From assembly GCA_044356555.1 (NCBI GenBank), contig JBIKWB010000001.1, forward strand, positions 243,114 through 307,113: a stretch of 64,000 nt of DNA, given 5' to 3'. The number at the start of each line of letters is the position of its first letter. Within the stretch, counting starts at the first letter, position 1. The translations under genes and the position numbers were made by a program. The stretch comes from Tous-C4FEB sp044356555 (GTDB lineage Bacteria; Verrucomicrobiota; Verrucomicrobiia; Opitutales; Opitutaceae). Positions 42,712 to 51,450 of this stretch are shown here, piece by piece. The notes under the pieces are model-generated. The model was not told the DNA's origin, did not search any database, and saw only the letters and a list, made by a program, of their open reading frames with translations.

Positions 42712-45700
42712 TCAATTCGTGAGGAACGTGACGTCGGCGGAGCGGAGGGCGATTTCGGCGGGGAGATTTTTTTCGTCGAGCTGGAGGACGATGACGTTGG
42801 CGCCGGGTTTGGCGGTGGCGGTGAACGTGGCGCCGGGCTTGAGCAGTTGGCCGTTGAGCCAGGCGGCCGTCGCGGCGCCGGTGAGCGTGAAGGTGACGGT
42901 GCCGCCCTTGGCGGATTCGAAGCGCGTGGCCGCGAAGAGGCCCCGGGTGTTCACGAAGGTGGGAAACGGCGCGGTGATCAGGTCGCGGGGCAGGGCGCCG
43001 CTCACGAGCGAGAACGTGGGAATCCAATCGGCGAGCGCAGGATCACCGCGGATCACAGGTTCGATGCCGATGGCTTGGTTGCGGCTGACGATGAGGTAGA
43101 GATTCCAGAGGCGGGCGACGCCGCCTTGGGCCGCGTCGTAGGGGCCGGGGCGGCCGAGTTGGGCCAGGAACTTGATCAGGTCGAGCCGCTCCTCGGGGAC
43201 GAGGCCGTCGATGAGGCCGGCGGGCATGAGGGAGCCGGCGTTGGTGCGCTTGGCGATGTTCTGGGTGGCGACGGAAACTTCCTGGTTGGCGGCGTCGCGG
43301 AGGAAAACCTCGGTGCCGGTTTCGCGGGCGATCATGCCGCTCAGTTCGCGGCCGTCTTTGGTCGTGAGCACGACGGAGTGGTAGCCTTCTTTGATTTTGG
43401 CGTTCGGATAAAGCAGCGCTTCGATAATGTAATCGGTCGGGGCGCTGGCGCCGATGCTGGTGAGGTCGGGACCGATCTTGGAGCCGGCACCGCCGATGGC
43501 GTGACACGCGACGCAGGCGAGCTCGGGGCGGCGGTAGATGCGTTCGCCGAGGGCGGCGTCGCCGCTGGTGGCCGCTTGGCGGGCGAGAGCCTGGAGTTCG
43601 GCGGCGGTGAGTTGCACGTCGGAGAACGTGAGGCCGGCGGCTTTCATGAGTGCTTGGACGAGGGCTTGATTTTGGCCGCCTTCGCGGGCGGGGCGGAGGC
43701 CGGCGCGGGCGACTTCCGCCGGGAGTTTGGTCTTGGGAACCTCGGCGGCGAGGCGGGTGCCGGCGTTGCGGATGGAGAGCAGGGCGCGCCAAAGTGCGGT
43801 GGCGTCGGATTCGTCGGTCGTGGCGGCGAGGGTGGTCATGACCTCGGGCAGGGCGCCTGACAGATCGGTGCCGGCGAGAGCGACGACGGCTTCGCGGCGG
43901 ACGGCGGGTGTCGCGGACTCGCGGGCGAGACGACGGAGTTCCGCGATGACGGGCGCGCCGCCGAGATCGCGGAGGGAGTTGAAGGCCGCGGCACGATCGG
44001 TGGATGAGGTGGCGGGATCGCTGGCGAGACGGACGAGCGTGGGCGCGAGCGGCTGGAGTTTCCACGCACCGACGAGGGGGATCGCGGCGGTGCGGGTCGC
44101 GGGCGCGGCGAGGAGGGTGGCGAGCGGGGCGAGGTCGCCGGTGGGGATGACTTTGCGGAGGCGCGCGGCGTCGTTGAGCGTGGCGAGGGCGCGCGGCGCG
44201 GCGGTGGTGTCGAAGGTGCCGGCGAGCAAAGCATCGAAAAGCAGGCGTTGCTCGCGGGCGCTGCCGGCGGTGGCGATCAGCTCAAGCCACGGGCCGGAGC
44301 CATCGCGGGGGAGCGGGCGGGTCGAGAGGAGTTGCGCGAGCAGGTCGCCGGCGAGGGCGGGCTCGACGGCTTTGAGACCGAAGGCGAGTTGGGCTTCGCG
44401 GCCGGCGATGGTCCAAGAGCCGTCGCGGACGGCGGCGAGCCACGGAGCGGCGAGTTCGTTGAGAGTGAGCCAGAGGGCGTAGTCGAGGAAGGGGTCCATC
44501 GGGCGGTCGAGCACGGAGAGCGCGAGCTCGGCGGCGCGGGCGGTGCCCAGCTGGCCGAGGGCGCGGACGGCGGCGAGACGCACGCGGGGATTGTCATCGG
44601 CGACGAGTTGGGTGAGCGGCGCGAGGGAGTCGGCGACGGGGAGCGCGCGGATGGCGGCGGCGCGGCGGCTGGGGTCGGTGGCAGCGAGTTGTTCGGCGAG
44701 CAGGGCCGGCGAAGGGAGGTTGAGCGCTTCGTGCGCCCAGAGCGCGTGGAAGCGGGCGAGGGGCTCGGTCTGGCGGGCGGTCCATGCGGCGAGATCGGCG
44801 GCGACGCGGGCGGCGCCGCGCTCGACGAGCACGCGTTGGGCTTGGGCGTGGTCATAGCTGTTGGGCGAAAGCAGGGCGTCGAGCAGCGCGGTGTTTTCGA
44901 GTTTCTCGAAGTCGCGACGCGGGAGCAGGGCGCGGCCTTTGGCGGTGATGCGCCAGATGCGGCCGTGGACTTTGTCGCGGCGGACGTCGCGGAAATCGAC
45001 TTCGCCGTGCTGGATGATCGGGTTGCTCCAATCGGCGAGGTAGAGCGCGCCGTCGGGCCCGAGCTTGGCGTCGAGGGGGCGGAAGCTGGAATCGGTGGAG
45101 CGCATCACGTCGGGCAACTCGCGGGTGACGTAGGCGGAGCCTTGGTCGGAGGCTTTGAAGCGCACGACGCGGTGGGCGCGGAAATCGGCGGTGATGAAGT
45201 CGCCCTGCCAATCGGCGGGAAAATGGGCGCTGCGGATGATCTCGATGCCGGAGAATTTGGGATAGTTGCCGGGGCTGATGCTTTGGAGCTCGCGCCGCGC
45301 GGGGGCGAGGGTGCGGTAGGTCGCGCCCGGGATGCCCCAACTGATACCGGCGCCGCCGGCACCGTCGGTGACGAACGATTCGCCGAAGGTATCGAATTGA
45401 TGGCCCCAGGCGTTGACCCAGCCGCGGTAGAGGATGGAAAGCTGTTGGTCGCGCGGGTCGAAGCGGAAGATGCCGCCGGCAGCGAGGCGGACGACGCCGT
45501 TGGGCGTCTCGGTGTGGGTGCGGGTGTAAACGGATTGGGTAAAATAGAGGCGGCCGTCGGGGCCCCAGCGCGGGCTGTGGATATTGTGGTGGGTGTCCTC
45601 GGTGCCGAAACCACTGAGGACAATGCGGCGCTGATCGGCTTTGCCGTCGCCATCGGTGTCGCGGAGGTGGAGGAGCTCGGTGCTCTGCGCGACGTAGGCG

Positions 45701-47004
45701 CCGCCATCGCCGGGCGCGACGCCGGTGGGAATGAGCAGGCCGTCGGCGAAGACGGTGGCTTTGTCGGCGCGGCCGGCGCCGGTGGTGTCTTCGAGGATGA
45801 TGATCTTGTCGGAGGCGGCTTGGCCGGGCTCGATCTGGGGATAGACCTCGGAGCTGGCGACCCAGAGGCGGCCGGACGGGTCGAAACTCATGTGGATCGG
45901 TTTATTGAGCAGGGGATTTTCGGCCCAGAGCGTGACCTCAAGGGCCTCGTCGACGGTGAACTTCGGCGTGGGCTGGGGGATGAATTTTGCGACGAGGTTG
46001 CCGACGCGGGCGGGGATTTCCGGCGCGGCGGTGACCGCGGCGGGGTCGAGGGAACGCAGACGGGCGATGCGGGCTTCCTCGGCGGCGATGAAGGCGTCGA
46101 ACTTGAGGACCTCGACGGCGTTCTGGCCCTGCTCCTTTTTCCGGAAGCCGAAAATATAGGCCATGTTGGCGGGGCGGGAGCGGTGGAAGAACCACTCGTT
46201 TTTGAGGAGAATGGCACGGCGGAGCGGTTCGGCGGCGGGGCTGGTGCGCCAAGAGCCGGCGGGACCGGCAGATTTTTCGGCGCCGAAGAGGAAATCCTCG
46301 AGGGCGAAGGCGGCGGCGCGGTAACCGGTGGAGTTGAGGTGGATGCCGTTGTCGGTGAGCTTGGCGGCGGGCGCGGTGGCCGCGGCCATGGGCGCGGCGA
46401 GCGCGTCGAAGAGCGAGAAAAACGGCAGACCGCGGGCGGCGGCGAGATCGCGCAAGGTGGCGGAGACGCGGGCGAGGGCGGCGTTGTGGGCCGCGGGATC
46501 GGCGGCGCTGCCGAGAGTTTCGTGACGTGCGGGGCTCAGGAGGACGAGGCGCGCGGTGGGGGCGAGTTTGGCGAGGGTGTCGAGCAGGCGGGTGTAGTCG
46601 GCGGCGAATTTTTGCTCACCGGTGGGACCGTCGAAGGAGTGGGCCATGCCGTAGCCGACGAAGATGACGGTGGGTTTGGCGTCGGTGATCTGTTGTTGGA
46701 GTTGGGTCCAGCCCTCGTCGGCGGGCTCACGGCCGGCTTGGAGGAGGCTGAGGCCGGTGCGGGAGGTGCCGGTGGGGGTATCGGCGCTCCAGCCGAGATT
46801 GCGGAAGGTGACGCTGCGATCGGCGGCGCGGACGGTGAGCATGAGCTCGATCCAGCCGTAAGATTGCTCGCGCTCGACGAGGGTGTCGCCGAGGAAGACG
46901 ACGCGGTCGCCGTCGCGGAGTTCAAAGCGCGGGGCCGGCGTGGCGGCGCGGGCGGCGGTGAAGGCGAGGAGAACGAGCAGAGCGGAGCGGAGGAATAGGC
47001 GCAT
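42712..47004 (-). CDS. SGNH hydrolase / PVC-type membrane-bound dehydrogenase / HEAT / cytochrome c protein
   Basis: A 1430-residue exported multidomain protein. A signal peptide (LFLRSALLVLLAFTAARA) comes first. Residues 30-230 are SGNH-hydrolase-like (DRVVFLGDTLVEREQSYGWI, VIFVGYGMAHSFDG, DNGIHLNSTGYRAAA). Residues 320-690 are the PVC-type dehydrogenase propeller (DPSGRLWVASSEVYPQIEPG, ADGLLIPTGVAPGDGGAYVA, DAKLGPDGALYLADWSNPII). About 700-1130 is HEAT-repeat-like, rich in Ala and Leu. Near 1165 a CVACH haem site opens a cytochrome c domain (GPDLTSIGASAPTDYIIEAL), then a beta-rich tail. This domain string is typical of Verrucomicrobiota and Planctomycetota. The redox substrate is unknown; linked esterase and sugar-oxidation activity is only an inference. 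Confidence 0.88.
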   Translation of the reverse strand: MRLFLRSALLVLLAFTAARAATPAPRFELRDGDRVVFLGDTLVEREQSYGWIELMLTVRAADRSVTFRNLGWSADTPTGTSRTGLSLLQAGREPADEGWTQLQQQITDAKPTVIFVGYGMAHSFDGPTGEQKFAADYTRLLDTLAKLAPTARLVLLSPARHETLGSAADPAAHNAALARVSATLRDLAAARGLPFFSLFDALAAPMAAATAPAAKLTDNGIHLNSTGYRAAAFALEDFLFGAEKSAGPAGSWRTSPAAEPLRRAILLKNEWFFHRSRPANMAYIFGFRKKEQGQNAVEVLKFDAFIAAEEARIARLRSLDPAAVTAAPEIPARVGNLVAKFIPQPTPKFTVDEALEVTLWAENPLLNKPIHMSFDPSGRLWVASSEVYPQIEPGQAASDKIIILEDTTGAGRADKATVFADGLLIPTGVAPGDGGAYVAQSTELLHLRDTDGDGKADQRRIVLSGFGTEDTHHNIHSPRWGPDGRLYFTQSVYTRTHTETPNGVVRLAAGGIFRFDPRDQQLSILYRGWVNAWGHQFDTFGESFVTDGAGGAGISWGIPGATYRTLAPARRELQSISPGNYPKFSGIEIIRSAHFPADWQGDFITADFRAHRVVRFKASDQGSAYVTRELPDVMRSTDSSFRPLDAKLGPDGALYLADWSNPIIQHGEVDFRDVRRDKVHGRIWRITAKGRALLPRRDFEKLENTALLDALLSPNSYDHAQAQRVLVERGAARVAADLAAWTARQTEPLARFHALWAHEALNLPSPALLAEQLAATDPSRRAAAIRALPVADSLAPLTQLVADDNPRVRLAAVRALGQLGTARAAELALSVLDRPMDPFLDYALWLTLNELAAPWLAAVRDGSWTIAGREAQLAFGLKAVEPALAGDLLAQLLSTRPLPRDGSGPWLELIATAGSAREQRLLFDALLAGTFDTTAAPRALATLNDAARLRKVIPTGDLAPLATLLAAPATRTAAIPLVGAWKLQPLAPTLVRLASDPATSSTDRAAAFNSLRDLGGAPVIAELRRLARESATPAVRREAVVALAGTDLSGALPEVMTTLAATTDESDATALWRALLSIRNAGTRLAAEVPKTKLPAEVARAGLRPAREGGQNQALVQALMKAAGLTFSDVQLTAAELQALARQAATSGDAALGERIYRRPELACVACHAIGGAGSKIGPDLTSIGASAPTDYIIEALLYPNAKIKEGYHSVVLTTKDGRELSGMIARETGTEVFLRDAANQEVSVATQNIAKRTNAGSLMPAGLIDGLVPEERLDLIKFLAQLGRPGPYDAAQGGVARLWNLYLIVSRNQAIGIEPVIRGDPALADWIPTFSLVSGALPRDLITAPFPTFVNTRGLFAATRFESAKGGTVTFTLTGAATAAWLNGQLLKPGATFTATAKPGANVIVLQLDEKNLPAEIALRSADVTFLTN

Positions 47005-47186
47005 GGGGGAAGGAGTGGGTCGTAGCAACTGGTCGGAGATTTTCGGAGCAGAGGATGCCGAGCAAGGTCTTGTTTATACTCGCGGTGCGCCAACCAGCGG
47101 ATCGCGCTCAGATCACCTCATTCAAGCGATTGTGCTGCCCGGTCGTTGGATGACGCCATCGCCCGCGCATCGCCGGGGTCACAGCT

Positions 47187-47669
47187 TCAGCGTTTTCGTT
47201 TGGCGGCGATGATGCGGAGTTCCACGGCCGCGAGTTTGTCTTTGCCCCGGCCGATCGCCTCTTTCGCCTTAATGAGGTCCGGTAGGGAGATCACCCAGCA
47301 CGCGCGGCCGTCCACCACGAATTTCTCGGCGCCGCTCTTTAGGCGGGCAAAATCGCCGACGCCCAGGACCGTGGAGAGAATGTCCACGACGCCGACGTCC
47401 GTTTCGAGGTAAAGGTTGTTTAGGGGTTCGCCGGGCTTGGGGAATTGCAGGAACGAAAGCCGCTCCGGCGTCATGCGATGGCGGGGATTCCATTCCGCGA
47501 GTGCCTTGCGCAGAAGTTCGATGTTTTCGCTCGTCAAAACCGCGCAGACGTCGAGGTCGCGGGTTACTTGCGACGATCCGTAAGTGACCGCGGCATAGCC
47601 ACCGATCATGACAAACTCGAATCCCGAGTCCGTCAGCTTAGCGATCAGTCGGCTGAAGTCCGGCGTCAT
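47187..47669 (-). CDS. Nucleotidyltransferase-like protein (DUF6036/MNT-type)
   Basis: A 160-residue protein. The N-terminal block GFEFVMIGGYAAVTYGSSQV with TRDLDVCAVLT is the minimal nucleotidyltransferase signature (GG...S then DxD). The C-terminal block AWVISLPDLIKAKEAIGRGK-like sequence with KDKLAAVELRII is typical of DUF6036/AbiEii-like stand-alone transferases. It overlaps the upstream small gene by 32 bp, which suggests a toxin-antitoxin-like or defence pair. Activity is not predictable. Confidence 0.78.
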   Translation of the reverse strand: MTPDFSRLIAKLTDSGFEFVMIGGYAAVTYGSSQVTRDLDVCAVLTSENIELLRKALAEWNPRHRMTPERLSFLQFPKPGEPLNNLYLETDVGVVDILSTVLGVGDFARLKSGAEKFVVDGRACWVISLPDLIKAKEAIGRGKDKLAAVELRIIAAKRKR

Positions 47670-47826
47670 GGGCAGCTTTGGCCTCCTGCAATTTCAAGAT
47701 GAACCGTAGCGCCCCGTCGTGTTGCTGCCAACGGTCCTCCACCCGGAGCGCGAGGTTCGTATCGATCAAGTCGAGATCGATCCCCGCCTCCCGCGCCTCT
47801 TCGAGTAATGCGTTATCGAGCATCAT
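47638..47826 (-). CDS. Small partner protein of the nucleotidyltransferase-like gene
   Basis: A 62-residue acidic helical protein (MMLDNALLEEAREAGIDLDL, then NLALRVEDRWQQHDGALRFI). It has no DNA-binding fold that I can recognise. It starts with two adjacent ATG codons (47826 or 47823). The 32-bp overlap into the next gene implies translational coupling. The two genes together look like a small two-gene module comparable to MNT pairs. The function is unknown. Confidence 0.65.
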   Translation of the reverse strand: MMLDNALLEEAREAGIDLDLIDTNLALRVEDRWQQHDGALRFILKLQEAKAAHDAGLQPTDR

Positions 47827-47931
47827 GCGCTTACGAAAACGGGATCGTCACGGCCCGCAACGCGAAATCCCACCGCAAGCCGGCCGTGTTTGCAGGCTCC
47901 GCGGAAAAGCGGGCCCGGCGCTTCCAGGTCA

Positions 47932-47982
47932 CGGCCGTGAGGGCGAGGAAAACGAGAGGGCGGAGCGGAGGAGCGAGCCCAT
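47932..47982 (-). pseudogene. Relic of the 5' end of an SGNH/dehydrogenase-type gene
   Basis: From ATG 47982 the minus strand reads like the signal-peptide start of the gene at 47004: ATG, then a shared CTCCGCTCCGC, CTCGTT and CCTCGCC order with one base missing in the middle. This turns LRSALLVLLAFTA into LRSAL plus a frameshift. Bases just before the ATG also match. The remainder of that gene is absent. The rest of the 47827-48151 gap shows nothing else. Confidence 0.6.
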
Positions 47983-48151
47983 GGGCAAGGGGTGCGGAAC
48001 CAGGCAGGTCGCCGGCGAGGATTTCGCGGCGAGTGGGAGCGAGGAGAAAAGGCTGGGTCAGGCGGGAAAACTAACGGGAGGCGGAAGAAGAACACGGGAT
48101 GTTCGCATCGAGTGACCCGAAGCCGAAGCTAGCCCAGTTGCCGCTAGTTCT

Positions 48152-48383
48152 TCAGCACAGGATGAGTCCCGCTACACTTCGGAAATGCGCGTCGGAACTG
48201 CAGAGCGCCACACCATGCTGGAGGGCCAATGCGGCGATCCAGAGGTCGTTGGTCGGTATGGCCGCGCCCGACTGACGGAGCTGCAGAAAGATCCGGGCGT
48301 AGTGCTCGGCGGACGATTTCGACTCGAACCGGCACGCCGCGCAGGAAGTCGCTGTAGGCGTTGGTATCGAGCGCGACGTTCAT
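48152..48383 (-). pseudogene. Broken vapC (PIN toxin) with internal deletion and frameshift
   Basis: The start is a good PIN N-terminus (MNVALDTNAYSDFLRGVPVR). After about 23 codons the sequence shifts frame, and in the next frame reads SSAEHYARIFLQLRQSGAAI and PTNDLWIAALALQHGVALCS followed by SDAHF, the classic VapC C-terminus. About 40 residues of the middle, with the conserved Glu, are missing. No functional toxin can be made. The antitoxin directly upstream is intact. Confidence 0.88.
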
Positions 48384-48605
48384 CTACTTCCAAACTTCTG
48401 CGTCGACCTGGTCAAACGCCAGGATCGCGGCATCGAACGCCGGGTCTTCGCGCCATGAACCGATCAGGGTATCGAGATCGTGATGTGTGCTGTTCCCGTC
48501 GGGAGTCCGGCGATTCCGATACGCGGCGAGCCAAGCGGCGAGTCTCGCCACTTCCGCGTCGGGAAGGCGCTCGATCGCGTGCTCGATTTCGGTGACGGTG
48601 CTCAC
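48384..48605 (-). CDS. Orphan antitoxin of a broken VapBC pair
   Basis: A 73-residue acidic protein starting at GTG 48605: MSTVTEIEHAIERLPDAEVA, then LAAWLAAYRNRRTPDG. The pattern (TEIEHAIERLP) resembles antitoxins placed before PIN toxins. Its stop codon directly abuts the start of the degraded vapC. With the toxin broken, this gene is probably on its way to loss, although its frame is still intact. Confidence 0.75.
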   Translation of the reverse strand: MSTVTEIEHAIERLPDAEVARLAAWLAAYRNRRTPDGNSTHHDLDTLIGSWREDPAFDAAILAFDQVDAEVWK

Positions 48606-49056
48606 GTGCGGAAAGGTGCCGACATGGCCTGCCGGTTCAAGTCCCGGTTTGGCGCAAAAGGTCGATGGCGGGGGTTCCGGGCGATCTTGAAAAGAAGCGG
48701 CGAGGGTGCTGCCGATTCGACGGTCGTTGCGGGAACTGCCGCGGGGGTATCGGCGCTCCAGCCGAGGTTGCGGAACGTGACGCTGCGGTCGGGGCGTTTC
48801 TTTTTACGCGCGAACAGTCGAGTGGATTTTTGGCCGCAGCTGCGTGCGCCTTTGCTCGGGCGTCGTGACGCCGCCGGGGTGGCCTTGCGCCCGCCCGGGC
48901 CCAAAGTGCCCGGGCGCGTGTCGAAGCGCGCTGGGCCGTGTATTCACCAGGCGAGCGCCCGGAGGAAACCCCCGGCGTATTCACCGTTCGACCCCAGATT
49001 CAAAAACCAAATCCTGATGGGCTGCCCCACCCTGCGCCGCTTGACTCGGCTCTTGT
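48606..49056. other. Non-coding stretch with gene relics
   Basis: No gene is credible here. It contains the dehydrogenase fragment at 48725-48792 and a 20-bp repeat at 48809-48828 (CGCGAACAGTCGAGTGGATT) that recurs at 58371 with one change. Long open frames reflect GC richness. Confidence 0.6.
48725..48792 (-). pseudogene. Fragment duplicating part of the SGNH/dehydrogenase gene
   Basis: Bases 48743-48792 match 46774-46823 with 47 of 50 identical, and the match continues to about 48725 with one base lost. In the right frame it encodes DRSVTFRNLGWSADTP, identical to residues around 60-75 of the intact protein. Nothing of the gene is seen on either side. It is a relic of a paralogue or of a partial duplication. 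Confidence 0.85.
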
Positions 49057-49073
49057 GTATTACAATGTCATAC
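49057..49073. promoter_or_regulatory. Candidate operator/-10 region of the PIN toxin pair
   Basis: GTATTACAATGTCATAC is a 17-bp near-palindrome that ends 2 bp before the antitoxin ATG at 49076. It overlaps a possible -10 (TACAAT). RHH antitoxins commonly bind sites with GTAT/ATAC arms. TTGACT lies at 49041, with shorter than ideal spacing. Confidence 0.5.
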
Positions 49074-49075
49074 GC

Positions 49076-49294
49076 ATGGAAGAAGTCCTCACTCTTCGCC
49101 TGCCCAAGGGCAGCCGCCGCCGCCTGACTCAGCTCGCGAAACGCAAGCGCCAGAACCTCAGCCAATACGTGCGGCACGCCATCGAGTCTCAGCTCTGGAT
49201 CGACGCCCTCGACGAAACGGTGGTCCTCGCCGCGCCCAAGGCGGCGGCTCTTGGGCTGAAGACCGACGACGATGTTTTCCGGCTCTTCTCTTGA
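49076..49294 (+). CDS. Ribbon-helix-helix antitoxin-like protein
   Basis: A 72-residue protein: MEEVLTLRLPKGSRRRLTQL, then AKRKRQNLSQYVRHAIESQL, a clear RHH fold with basic surface. The tail (DETVVLAAPKAAALGLKTDD) is acidic and likely contacts the toxin. It overlaps the following PIN gene by 4 bp (TTGA). Translation would start almost at the transcript's 5' end if the palindrome contains the -10 box. Confidence 0.85.
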   Translation: MEEVLTLRLPKGSRRRLTQLAKRKRQNLSQYVRHAIESQLWIDALDETVVLAAPKAAALGLKTDDDVFRLFS

Positions 49295-49686
49295 AGCTCG
49301 TCCTCGATACCAACGTCCTTTTGTCCGCCATTTTGGTGCCGGGCACCTGTCGCGAATTGCTGAAAAGTCAGGCCCTGCTGCATGACTGGTTCACTTCGGC
49401 CGGACTGGTGGCGGAGTTGGCGGAGAAACTCGCGGGCAAGCTCGGTCTGCCGCCCGAACGCACCCCGATTTTCCTTGTTTACCGGCGCCGCGCCCGGCTC
49501 GTGTCGCCGTTGCCGCTGCCCGCTAGGGTCTGCCGCGATCCCGATGACGACCTCGTCTTGGCCACGGCGTTGGCTGCGCAGGCCGATGTCATCATCACGG
49601 GTGACAAGGACCTGCTGACGCTCAAGACCCATGGCGGCGTTCGCATCCGCAGCCCGCGCCAATTCATGGACGCTCCGAAAGCCTGA
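49291..49686 (+). CDS. PIN-domain toxin of the COG1569 type
   Basis: A 131-residue PIN nuclease with a TTG start (49291) overlapping the antitoxin stop. The acidic residues are in MKLVLDTNVLLSAIL, VAELAEKLAGKLG and CRDPDDDLVLATALAAQADV, with a final ITGDKDLLTL. This is the 'putative toxin component, PIN family' pattern, distinct from the VapC at 13479. The frame is intact, so the pair is likely functional. Confidence 0.87.
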   Translation: MKLVLDTNVLLSAILVPGTCRELLKSQALLHDWFTSAGLVAELAEKLAGKLGLPPERTPIFLVYRRRARLVSPLPLPARVCRDPDDDLVLATALAAQADVIITGDKDLLTLKTHGGVRIRSPRQFMDAPKA

Positions 49687-49917
49687 TCTTTCGGGTGGGG
49701 CGAGCGGCGCGGTGGTTAATCGGCGGGGACGGGCGGGCAGTAGGAAGGCAATCTTGGAGCGCGTTCACGGCTCGACCCCAAACCCCAAAGCCAGACTTCG
49801 TTTGGCTGGTCTGGGAAAACAGAAGCCCAGGCCGTCTCGACGCGCGCGCTGATCGTCGGCGAAGATGCGCACGGCGATACTGAGGAGAAAAAACGAAAAC
49901 GAAGGGGCGGATTATGG

Positions 49918-51432
49918 CTAGCGAGAGGTTAGCTTAGTTTTGAGGAGATCGATCGGGGCGTCGTTAGATTGGCGCGGGCCCGGCGTGCTGCGACCCTCGG
50001 CGACGTAGCGCTCGAGGAGGGCAGTGAGGCGGGCGACGACGGCGAGGTTGGCCGCGGCGAGGTTGCGGGACTCGGGGAGATCGCGGTCGAGATCGTAGAG
50101 TTGAACTTCAGGGAGACCAGCAGCGCGCGCGGCCGAATCGCCGGGCTTGCCCCAGCCGCCCGAACCGGGGGCGAGGATAAGTTTCCACGGACCCTCGCGG
50201 ATCGAAAACTTTCCCTCGATCGAGTGATGCACGACGGCTTCGCGCCGCGGGGCGCGCGGGGCGCCGCGGAGCGCGGGTAAGAAGCTCTCGCTGTCTTCGC
50301 CGGCGGTGGCGGGAAGCTTCGTGTCGAGGAGTTCGGCGCAAGTGGCGAGGAGATCGGTGTGACAGAGGACCTGAGCGCTCGTGGCGGCGGCGGCGATGCG
50401 GCCGGGCCAACGTGCGAGGAACGGGACGCGGTGGCCTCCCTCCCAGATATCGGCCTTGTAGCCGCGGAGATAGGCGCTGGCGAAGTGGCCCTGTTTTTCC
50501 AGGCCGGGCGTATCGGCCTGCGGCGAGCAGCCATTGTCGGCGGTGAAGATGACGAGCGTATTTTCGGCGAGGCCGTGGGCATCGAGCGCGGCGAGAATTT
50601 TTCCGACGACGGCGTCGGTCTGCATCGTGAAATCGCCGTAGGCGCCGAGACCGCTTTTGCCCTGCCACTCAGGGGTCGGGAGGATCGGCGTGTGCGGCGA
50701 GGTCAGCGGGACGTAGAGAAAAAACGGTTGGCCCGATTTCGCCGCGGTGGCGTGATCGGCGATGTAGCGGACAGCCTGCTGTTCGAGGCGCGGGAGCATC
50801 TCGATGGGCGGGAGATTTTCGATCACGCGGTCATTTTCGATCAGGCCGGACATCGTGCGCGCGTTGGAGCAGCCCCAAAAATAATCGAAGCCGCGCGTGA
50901 TCGGACCACCGATGATGCGCGCGCCGACGGGGAGGCCGGCTTCGCCCATCTTGGATTTATTTTTCGTGGCGGAGGCGGCAGAAGGGGCGGGAGCCGTCGC
51001 GGCGGGACGCTCCGAGTCAAAGCCGAGGTGCCACTTGCCGATGGCGGCAGTGGCGTAGCCGTGCTGCCGGAGGAACGCGGGCACGGTGAGCCGATCTTCG
51101 GCAATGAGCGGCGGATCGTCGGTGCCATCGAGCACGCCTTTTTGGAGTCGTGAGCGCCAGGCGTAGCGGCCCGTGAGCAGACCATAACGCGTGGGCGTGC
51201 AGACTGAAGAGCCGCTGTGGGCGTCGGTGAACGTCATGCCTTGCGCGGCGAGACGGTCGAGGTGCGGAGTCTTGATTTTGCCGCGCGTGGGATTGAGCGC
51301 CTGGACGTCGCCGTAGCCGAGATCGTCGGCGAGGATGTAAACGATGTTGGGCTTCGACGCGGACGCGGCCGATAAAACGGCGACGGACGCGAAGAGGAAC
51401 AGGACGGTCGAGAAAACGCGGAATGAGTGCAT
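49918..51432 (-). CDS. Sulfatase (arylsulfatase A-like)
   Basis: A 504-residue exported sulfatase with a signal peptide ending near VLSAASAS. NIVYILADDLGYGDVQALNP binds the metal. SGSSVCTPTRYGLLTGRYAW holds the CTPTR motif whose Cys is converted to formylglycine. IGKWHLGFDSE and VIFTADNGCSPQ supply the other active-site residues. It removes sulfate esters from a glycan or small molecule. It is 18 bp behind the next sulfatase and is the last gene of the operon headed by the sigma factor at 58333. Confidence 0.93.
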   Translation of the reverse strand: MHSFRVFSTVLFLFASVAVLSAASASKPNIVYILADDLGYGDVQALNPTRGKIKTPHLDRLAAQGMTFTDAHSGSSVCTPTRYGLLTGRYAWRSRLQKGVLDGTDDPPLIAEDRLTVPAFLRQHGYATAAIGKWHLGFDSERPAATAPAPSAASATKNKSKMGEAGLPVGARIIGGPITRGFDYFWGCSNARTMSGLIENDRVIENLPPIEMLPRLEQQAVRYIADHATAAKSGQPFFLYVPLTSPHTPILPTPEWQGKSGLGAYGDFTMQTDAVVGKILAALDAHGLAENTLVIFTADNGCSPQADTPGLEKQGHFASAYLRGYKADIWEGGHRVPFLARWPGRIAAAATSAQVLCHTDLLATCAELLDTKLPATAGEDSESFLPALRGAPRAPRREAVVHHSIEGKFSIREGPWKLILAPGSGGWGKPGDSAARAAGLPEVQLYDLDRDLPESRNLAAANLAVVARLTALLERYVAEGRSTPGPRQSNDAPIDLLKTKLTSR

Positions 51433-51450
51433 GGGGAAAGAGGCGGGGCG

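Noticed and set aside
44248..46998. A 916-codon plus-strand frame antisense to the dehydrogenase gene
   Set aside because: Its composition is almost only Gly, Ala, Glu, Val and Arg, with no recognisable domain; it mirrors the coding strand's codon bias.
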